Source of the DNA: an uncultured Campylobacter sp.
Lineage (GTDB): Bacteria > Campylobacterota > Campylobacteria > Campylobacterales > Campylobacteraceae
DNA length: 19,006 nucleotides
Assembly: GCF_938030785.1 (NCBI RefSeq)
Contig: NZ_CALHIK010000156.1
Location: 1 to 19,006, forward strand
Reading direction: 5' to 3'
The notes below the pieces were generated by a model. The model worked only from the letters and a program-made list of their open reading frames with translations. It searched no databases and had not been told where the DNA came from. Position numbers and translations under genes: made by a program. Shown here piece after piece: positions 14,242 through 19,006 of this stretch. How positions within the stretch are numbered: position 1 is the first letter of the stretch; every line of letters begins with the position of its first letter.

Positions 14242-14286
14242 GCCTTGAAGGCGCGTGGCGGCGCCCAAGCGCGAGCTTTGCGAGTA

Positions 14287-14332
14287 AAATTTGACGCTCG
14301 AAAAATGTTTAAATTTACGCAGCGTCAAATTT
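14287..14332 (+). terminator. 12-bp perfect hairpin after purE
   Basis: AAATTTGACGCT (14287-14298) and AGCGTCAAATTT (14321-14332) are exact inverted repeats with a 22-base loop that itself contains AAATTT. It starts 46 bases after the purE stop. It lacks a clear T-tract but is the best candidate for the end of the U32-purE transcript. Confidence 0.5.
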
Positions 14333-14384
14333 AAACGGCGCGCCATAGGTGCCGCGAGGCTAAATTTTAAAATTTATACTTCGT

Positions 14385-14416
14385 GCGGGTTTTAAAATTT
14401 AAAATCCGAAACCCGC
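14385..14416 (+). terminator. Second hairpin in purE downstream spacer
   Basis: GCGGGTTT (14385-14392) pairs with AAACCCGC (14409-14416) around an AT-rich loop containing TTTAAAATTT. It lies 40 bases before the start of the broken secreted-protein gene and could end transcription from purE or shape the leader of the following mRNA. Confidence 0.45.
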
Positions 14417-14455
14417 GCAAAATTTAGTAAAATTTGATCGATTTAAAGGAATGAA

Positions 14456-15074
14456 ATGAAAAAGATCGTCGCTCTGTCGCTTGCTTTCGTCGCGCTTTTA
14501 GGCGCAAAAGAGATTAAAAGCAAGGAGGTGTTTTTATCGACGCCGCCTCCGTGGATAGTTTGAGGCAATTTTTGAAAGCGAATAAAGAGGAGATCGTAAA
14601 GTTAAATTTAAGCTACTGCGCGAACGATAACAGTTTGAAAATTTTAGAAAAAAATGCGAACGAGCGCAAAGGGGCGTGAAATTTAGCGGTATTGCAGAGG
14701 ACTACAAGCCCACTAAAGACGTTACTATCGAATATTACGGCGAGCATTTCGATCTGGGCGAGGGCTATGACGATGAGTGTAACGCCGCAATCGACGAGGG
14801 GCAGATGATCATCGGATATAGCCCGCGCGAGGGCTCGTTTCAAAGCCTTACGCTGCAGGTAGGCGGCTCCGAGCGCGGCAAAAGATATAAGTGGCGGTAT
14901 TTTTGGGACGAAAAGGCTAGATGCAAGGACGGCGAAGTGCGGCTAGATGGGACGTTTTACGCCACGGACGGCGAGTATCCCGCGGCAAGCGATCTCGGCG
15001 ATAAGGGAGATTTCGATATATTCGCCCTCGATCCGATCGCGAAAAAATATTTCAAACTGCTGGAGTATAGATAA
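14456..15074 (+). pseudogene. Secreted hypothetical protein gene broken by two single-base deletions
   Basis: The ATG at 14456 follows AAAGGA and encodes a clear signal peptide (MKKIVALSLAFVALLGAKE). The frame stops at 14561-14563. The next frame continues with FIDAASVDSLRQFLKANKEE and LSYCANDNSLKILEKNANE, stopping at 14677-14679. The third frame runs from about 14676 with KFSGIAEDYKPTKDV to the true end at 15074. One base missing in the T5 run at 14531-14535 and one in the GGGGCG segment at 14671-14676 restore a single protein of about 205 residues. The family is not recognised; a Cys-containing periplasmic protein is indicated. The syntenic C. jejuni position also carries a hypothetical gene, as I recall. 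Sequencing errors remain possible. Confidence 0.75.
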
Positions 15075-15098
15075 ATTTGCCGCAGCGGGGCTTGCAAA

Positions 15099-15218
15099 AT
15101 GAAATTTCGCTAAAATTTTAGACGAGAAAAAAGCTACTTTGTTTCGGTAAATACCGACGAGACGGGCGAATACTCGCCTGAAATTTTGAAAAATTTAAGA
15201 GCCGCGAAGAGCCTCTGA
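15099..15218 (+). pseudogene. Short coding remnant before glyQ
   Basis: One frame reads MKFR, a TAA stop at 15111-15113, then about 34 open codons ending with EYSPEILKNLRAAKSL and a TGA at 15216. The middle part (KSYFVSVNTDETGEYSP) has the look of real protein text. With no ribosome binding site and an early stop it is most likely the decayed tail of a small gene. The family is unknown. Confidence 0.35.
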
Positions 15219-15281
15219 GGTAGGCTTTGAAAGGCGCTTGGAAGATAAAATTTAAATTTACATATCGATAAAAGGATAAAA

Positions 15282-16331
15282 ATGACGTTTTCACAGATTA
15301 TTTTGACGCTTCAAAACTACTGGCACGAGCAGGGCTGCTTGCTCGTTCAGCCCTACGATATGCCCGCGGGCGCAGGCACCTATCATCAGGCTACCTTTTT
15401 GCGCAGCCTAGGAAGCAAACCTTGGCGCGCTGCATACGTCGCACCTTCGCGTCGTCCAACAGATGGGCGCTACGGCGAAAACCCAAACCGCCTCGGCGCG
15501 TATTATCAGTTTCAGGTGATCTTAAAACCGAGCCCGGATAATATCCAAGAGCTCTATCTAAAAAGCCTAGAGAAGCTGGGGTTGGATCTTAAAAGCCACG
15601 ATATCCGCTTCGTAGAAGACAACTGGGAGAGCCCGACGCTGGGAGCCTGGGGGCTTGGCTGGGAGGTTTGGCTGGACGGCATGGAGGTGACGCAGTTTAC
15701 CTATTTTCAGCAGGTAGGCGGCATCACGTGCGAGCTCATAAGCGGCGAGATCACCTACGGGCTTGAGCGCTTGGCGATGTATCTGCAAAACAAAGACGAC
15801 GTTTACGACATCGTCTGGGACGACAAGGCGGGGCTCGTGACCTACGGCGACGTGCATAAAAGGGGCGAGTTCGAGTTTAGCAAATACAACTTCGAGCTTG
15901 CGGACACCGCGATGCTTTTTAATCAATTTGAAAACTGCTTCGGCGAGTGTAAAAGCATCCTAAAGCACGGCCTGGCTCTTCCCGCGTATGATTACTGTAT
16001 GCTCGCGGCGCACACGTTCAACGTCCTTGACGCGCGCGGAGCGATCTCGGTCACGCAGAGGCAGGATTATATTTTAAAGATCCGCGATCTTGCCAAAAAC
16101 TGCGCGCTTTGCTACGCAGATCCGCAAAAATATGTCGCGGAGCTTGACGCTGCGGCGTGCAGCGATAAAAAAAGCGGCAAAGACGGCGGCACAGCGGATG
16201 AGGGAGAAAAGAGCGAGAAATGCGGCGTTAAAGGGGCTGTCTCGGCGCCCGCTTCCTCCGCAGGCGCAAATTTAAAAAACGCCTGCAGCAAGCAAAACGC
16301 CGCAGACAAAGCGGATAAAAGCGCAAAGTAG
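15282..16331 (+). CDS. glyQ: Glycyl-tRNA synthetase alpha subunit, with C-terminal low-complexity extension
   Basis: Residues 1 to about 290 are a complete class II GlyQ: FSQIILTLQNYWHEQGCLL at the N terminus, QPYDMPAGAGTYHQATFLR, YVAPSRRPTDGRYGENPNR, FVEDNWESPTLGAWGLGWE and YGLERLAMYLQ. It charges tRNA-Gly as an alpha2beta2 enzyme with GlyS, which is not in the window. The family normally ends near residue 290-300, but here about 57 extra residues (293-349) rich in Lys, Ala, Ser, Gly and Cys follow, without any known domain. AAAAGGAT supports the start. The next gene begins 5 bases after the stop, so glyQ leads a compact operon. Confidence 0.96.
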   Translation: MTFSQIILTLQNYWHEQGCLLVQPYDMPAGAGTYHQATFLRSLGSKPWRAAYVAPSRRPTDGRYGENPNRLGAYYQFQVILKPSPDNIQELYLKSLEKLGLDLKSHDIRFVEDNWESPTLGAWGLGWEVWLDGMEVTQFTYFQQVGGITCELISGEITYGLERLAMYLQNKDDVYDIVWDDKAGLVTYGDVHKRGEFEFSKYNFELADTAMLFNQFENCFGECKSILKHGLALPAYDYCMLAAHTFNVLDARGAISVTQRQDYILKIRDLAKNCALCYADPQKYVAELDAAACSDKKSGKDGGTADEGEKSEKCGVKGAVSAPASSAGANLKNACSKQNAADKADKSAK

Positions 16332-16336
16332 GATTT

Positions 16337-17059
16337 ATGAAAACGGGCGAAATTTATGAAATTTTAAACGCCGCCGCGCCCTTTTGCGACGCAGAGGCGT
16401 GGGATAATAGCGGGCTAATGCTCGGAAACTTGGATGATGAAATTTCAAAAATCTATCTAAGCCTCGACGTTACTAGCGAGCTGGTGCGCGAGGCGGAGGC
16501 GGGCTCGCTTTTCGTGGTCCACCACCCGCTGATTTTTAGTCCGCTAAAATCGCTCGATCCGCGGCTTTATCCTGCAAATTTGATCTATGAGATGATCCGC
16601 AAAAACATCTCTCTCATCGCGATGCATACGAACTTTGACAAGCACGTTTTAAACGGATTCGTAGCGCGCGAAATTTTAAAATTTGAAATTACGGATGAGC
16701 GGGAATTTTTGGTTTTCATGCGCGCGGATTTGAGCTTTGAACAGCTGTGTGCACAGATAAAGCGCAAGCTTGGCATCGAGCATCTGCGTGCCGTAAAGAC
16801 GAAAAATTTTATCCAAAATATCGCGCTTTGCACCGGCAGCGGAAGCGAACTGAACCAAAGCTTAGGCGTGGACTGCTTCATCACGGGCGATATAAAATAT
16901 CACGCGGCGCTTCAAAATTTAGAAAACGGCGTGAGTTTGATCGACATAAATCATTTTGAAAGTGAGCGCTATTTTGGGCGCGCGCTCGCACCTTTCTTGC
17001 AAAAAAGCGAAATTGAAGTTATAATAAGCGAGCAAAAAAATCCATTTACGTATTATTAA
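16337..17059 (+). CDS. Nif3-like dinuclear metal centre protein
   Basis: This 240-residue protein has the Nif3/YbgI layout: AWDNSGLMLG (21-30), VVHHPLIFSP (60-69) with H62 and H63, MHTNFD (96-101) with H97 and D101, TGDIKYH (183-189), and INHFESER near 205-211 with H206 and E210. These residues bind two metal ions inside a hexameric toroid. The family is related to GTP cyclohydrolase I type 2 but its physiological role is unsettled. The position between glyQ and the zinc-ribbon gene matches what I recall from C. jejuni (Cj0705). It has 9 bases to the next start. Confidence 0.93.
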   Translation: MKTGEIYEILNAAAPFCDAEAWDNSGLMLGNLDDEISKIYLSLDVTSELVREAEAGSLFVVHHPLIFSPLKSLDPRLYPANLIYEMIRKNISLIAMHTNFDKHVLNGFVAREILKFEITDEREFLVFMRADLSFEQLCAQIKRKLGIEHLRAVKTKNFIQNIALCTGSGSELNQSLGVDCFITGDIKYHAALQNLENGVSLIDINHFESERYFGRALAPFLQKSEIEVIISEQKNPFTYY

Positions 17060-17068
17060 AGGAAAAAG

Positions 17069-17776
17069 ATGAACAAATATTTAAGCCAATTGGTAGAGCT
17101 TTGCGAATTCGATAAGCAGCTGGACGGATTTAAGCCTAAAATCGAGGCCGCACAGGAGAAGCTGGGCAAAAAAAGCGGCGAAATTTCAGGTGCAAAGGAA
17201 CAGATCGAAACTCTAAATGCGGAGATCGCCGAGCTAAAATCTCAAATTTTACAAGCAAACGCGCAACTTAGCGCATTTTCGTCCAAACTAAAAAGCACGG
17301 GTAAAAAAAGCGGCGCGGCAAAGACCGAAAAGGAGATCAAGGCCCTTAGCGTCGAAGAGGACATCGCAAAAGAGCAACTCGAGGCCACAAACGAGGAGAT
17401 CGAAAGGCTGGAAAAGATCGTAGCCGCAAAGGAAGCGCTCGTAAAAGAGCAGAGCGAAAAACAAGAGGCGTTTGAAGCCGAGCTAAAAAGCTTGCAGGAG
17501 CAGGTAAGCGCCGAGATGGGCGAGGTCGAGGTCGCTCGCGGCGCGATCTACGCCAAGCGCGATAAGCTAATGCAGGCGATGAACCCAAAAACCGTCTCAT
17601 TCTACGAAAAGATCCGCAAATGGGCGGGCAACACGGCGGTCTCGCCGGTGCGCAAACAGGCCTGCTATGGCTGCTTTATGCGCATAAGCGACAAGACCTA
17701 TTCTGCGGTCATCAAAAGCGACGACATCGTAACCTGCCCGTATTGCGGCAGAATTTTATATAAAGAAGCCGAGTGA
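17069..17776 (+). CDS. Coiled-coil protein with C-terminal C4 zinc ribbon
   Basis: This 235-residue protein is a long coiled coil (about residues 20-170, rich in Glu, Lys, Ala and Leu). A zinc ribbon with C199-x2-C202 and C223-x2-C226 (ACYGCFMRI and TCPYCGRILY) follows. This is the zf-RING_7/CT398-like family that is widespread in epsilonproteobacteria and other bacteria; CT398-type proteins have been linked to sigma-54 and secretion components in Chlamydia, but the role here is unknown. AAAGGAAAAAG supports the start. The stop overlaps the GTG start of waaA as GTGA, so the two are translationally coupled. Confidence 0.92.
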   Translation: MNKYLSQLVELCEFDKQLDGFKPKIEAAQEKLGKKSGEISGAKEQIETLNAEIAELKSQILQANAQLSAFSSKLKSTGKKSGAAKTEKEIKALSVEEDIAKEQLEATNEEIERLEKIVAAKEALVKEQSEKQEAFEAELKSLQEQVSAEMGEVEVARGAIYAKRDKLMQAMNPKTVSFYEKIRKWAGNTAVSPVRKQACYGCFMRISDKTYSAVIKSDDIVTCPYCGRILYKEAE

Positions 17777-19006
17777 TCTACACCGCCTTGGCGTTTTTGG
17801 CGTGGCTCGTCGCTGCGCCTTTTATTTTTATCCTAAGCTTTAAAAAAAAATACCGCACGAGCCTGAAGGCGCGATTTTTTCTATACAAAAACCCTAAATT
17901 TAGCCCCGCTGCGGTGCATTTTCACGCTTGCAGCCTGGGCGAGGTAAACGCTCTTGCGCCGCTAATTTCTAAATTTGAGAGCGTCGCGCTTAGCACGACC
18001 ACGCAGACGGGCTTCGGTGCGGCGCGCGCGCTCACGCCGAACTCTCGCTACCTGCCGTTTGAAAACTGGCTTCCATTTTGGCTTACGGGTAGCCGCGTGC
18101 TGGTAATTTTTGAAGCGGAGCTGTGGCTAAATTTGATCCGTACCGCTAAATTGCGCGGAAGCTACGTGATCCTGCTAAACGCGCGCATAAGCGACCGCTC
18201 GTACGCGAGCTATCTGCGTTTTAAGCTTTATTATCGCAAAGTGTTTGAAAATATCGATCTGGTGCTTGCGCAAAGCGAGCTTGATGCGGCGCGGCTGAGG
18301 GAGCTAGGCGCAAAAAATATAAAGGTCGCGGGCAACGTGAAAAGTGCGAATATCGCCGTTGCGACGAAGGACTATTCCGCCGCGTCCGCAAATAGCTTCG
18401 TGCTTACGATCTCAAATACTCACGAGGGCGAAGAGGAGCTTGTTTTATCAAATTTAAACGATTTTATAAAATTTCGCAGTTCGCAAAATATGCCCGAAAA
18501 ATACCAGCGCACAGCGAGTATCCGCGACGAGACGGACTTGCCTACGGCCGAGCTTCGCGACGAGCAGGGCTCGCCCGAGCCGGTAAATTTAAACGCAGCT
18601 TCTTTGAATGCGACGACTTCAAGCGACGCTTCGTCCGCCGTGCCGAATACGGTGCCTTTAAACGGCGCGTCTTTAAATTCTGCCGCACCGAATGCAGCGC
18701 TTGCGATCGCCGCGCCGCAAAAGCTAAAAATCATCCTGGCGCCGAGGCACCCTGAGCGCTTCGAAAAGGTATGTGAAATTTGCAAGGCTTGGGCGCGCGA
18801 GCACGGGCTTAGCTTTGAACGATTTAGCGAGGGCGCTGGGCTTGAGAGCGATTTTATTTTGCTTGATGCCTTCGGCGAGCTAGCGAACTTTTATAAAATT
18901 TCAAACGCCGTGATCTTGGGCGGCAGTTTTTTGCCAAAGATCGGCGGACACAGCCCGATCGAGGCGGCGAGCTTCGGCGTACCGATCATCAGCGGGCGAT
19001 TTTTTC
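17773..19006 (+). CDS. waaA: Lipid IVA 3-deoxy-D-manno-octulosonic acid (Kdo) transferase, 3' end outside window
   Basis: The frame opens with GTG at 17773, overlapping the previous stop, and stays open to the window edge. An N-terminal membrane anchor (residues 1-18) is followed by VHFHACSLGEVNAL with the catalytic Glu. Next come LSTTTQTGFGAARAL, LPFENWLPFWL, VIFEAELWLNLIR, NARISDRSYASYLRFK, VAGNVKSA and ISNTHEGEEELVL (213-225). After that come LAPRHPERFEKV and LGGSFLPKIGGHSPIEAASF. These are WaaA (KdtA) landmarks; it adds Kdo to lipid A precursors at the inner membrane. Between residues 235 and 316 lies an unusual insert of about 80 residues, rich in Asn, Ala, Ser and Pro, where the family has a short loop. 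The C terminus is cut off by the window end. Confidence 0.92.
   Translation, partial: MIYTALAFLAWLVAAPFIFILSFKKKYRTSLKARFFLYKNPKFSPAAVHFHACSLGEVNALAPLISKFESVALSTTTQTGFGAARALTPNSRYLPFENWLPFWLTGSRVLVIFEAELWLNLIRTAKLRGSYVILLNARISDRSYASYLRFKLYYRKVFENIDLVLAQSELDAARLRELGAKNIKVAGNVKSANIAVATKDYSAASANSFVLTISNTHEGEEELVLSNLNDFIKFRSSQNMPEKYQRTASIRDETDLPTAELRDEQGSPEPVNLNAASLNATTSSDASSAVPNTVPLNGASLNSAAPNAALAIAAPQKLKIILAPRHPERFEKVCEICKAWAREHGLSFERFSEGAGLESDFILLDAFGELANFYKISNAVILGGSFLPKIGGHSPIEAASFGVPIISGRFF

Noticed and set aside
18420..18785. Minus-strand open frame of 121 codons opposite the WaaA insert.
   Set aside because: It exists because the waaA insert is repetitive and free of stops on the other strand; there is no start signal, and the plus frame carries the WaaA motifs.

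Overview
The window looks like chromosomal DNA from a Campylobacter of the higher-GC (oral) group such as C. gracilis, C. showae or C. rectus; the species is not proven. The case rests on the AAATTT- and TTTTAAAATTT-rich codon and spacer style, AAGGA-type ribosome binding sites, and the gene order U32 peptidase - purE - unknown - glyQ - Nif3 - zinc ribbon - waaA beside glnA, which I recall from the C. jejuni Cj0699-Cj0707 region. No search was run.

Region 1 (1-6143, plus strand, AT-rich): a noncoding leader with clustered CTTAAG palindromes, a hairpin and a 26-nt palindrome, then thirteen small plus-strand genes that read as an array of immunity genes from polymorphic-toxin (CDI/Maf-type) systems. 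Recognisable members are a SUKH (SMI1/KNR4) protein, a MafI-like protein, a colicin-D-immunity-like protein and two tandem Imm41-like paralogues. A three-copy family (3085, 5329, 5754), a tandem pair of membrane-anchored proteins with a Sel1-like segment, and three proteins of unknown family make up the rest. No toxin is inside the window. A short boundary (6144-6407) holds what may be lipoprotein debris and marks the change to GC-richer DNA.

Region 2 (6408-12411, minus strand): a PIN-like nuclease with a heptad-repeat linker (TTG start), a frameshifted PAT-like GNAT acetyltransferase carrying a large internal insert, a YciI-family protein, a ComEC/Rec2 core membrane protein, glutamine synthetase glnA with Phe at the usual adenylylation Tyr, and a PHP-family (HisJ-type) phosphatase.

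Region 3 (12476-19006, plus strand): a U32 peptidase/TrhP-like protein overlapping purE by ATGA, a secreted-protein pseudogene with two frameshifts, debris, then a compact run of glyQ, Nif3-like, coiled-coil zinc ribbon and waaA (cut by the window end).

The two most interesting themes are the toxin-less immunity array, with several families I cannot name, and the repeated presence of low-complexity segments inside or at the end of conserved proteins (GNAT, GlyQ, WaaA). These segments share an NL motif encoded around AAATTTA, reminiscent of the in-frame palindromic elements of Rickettsia.
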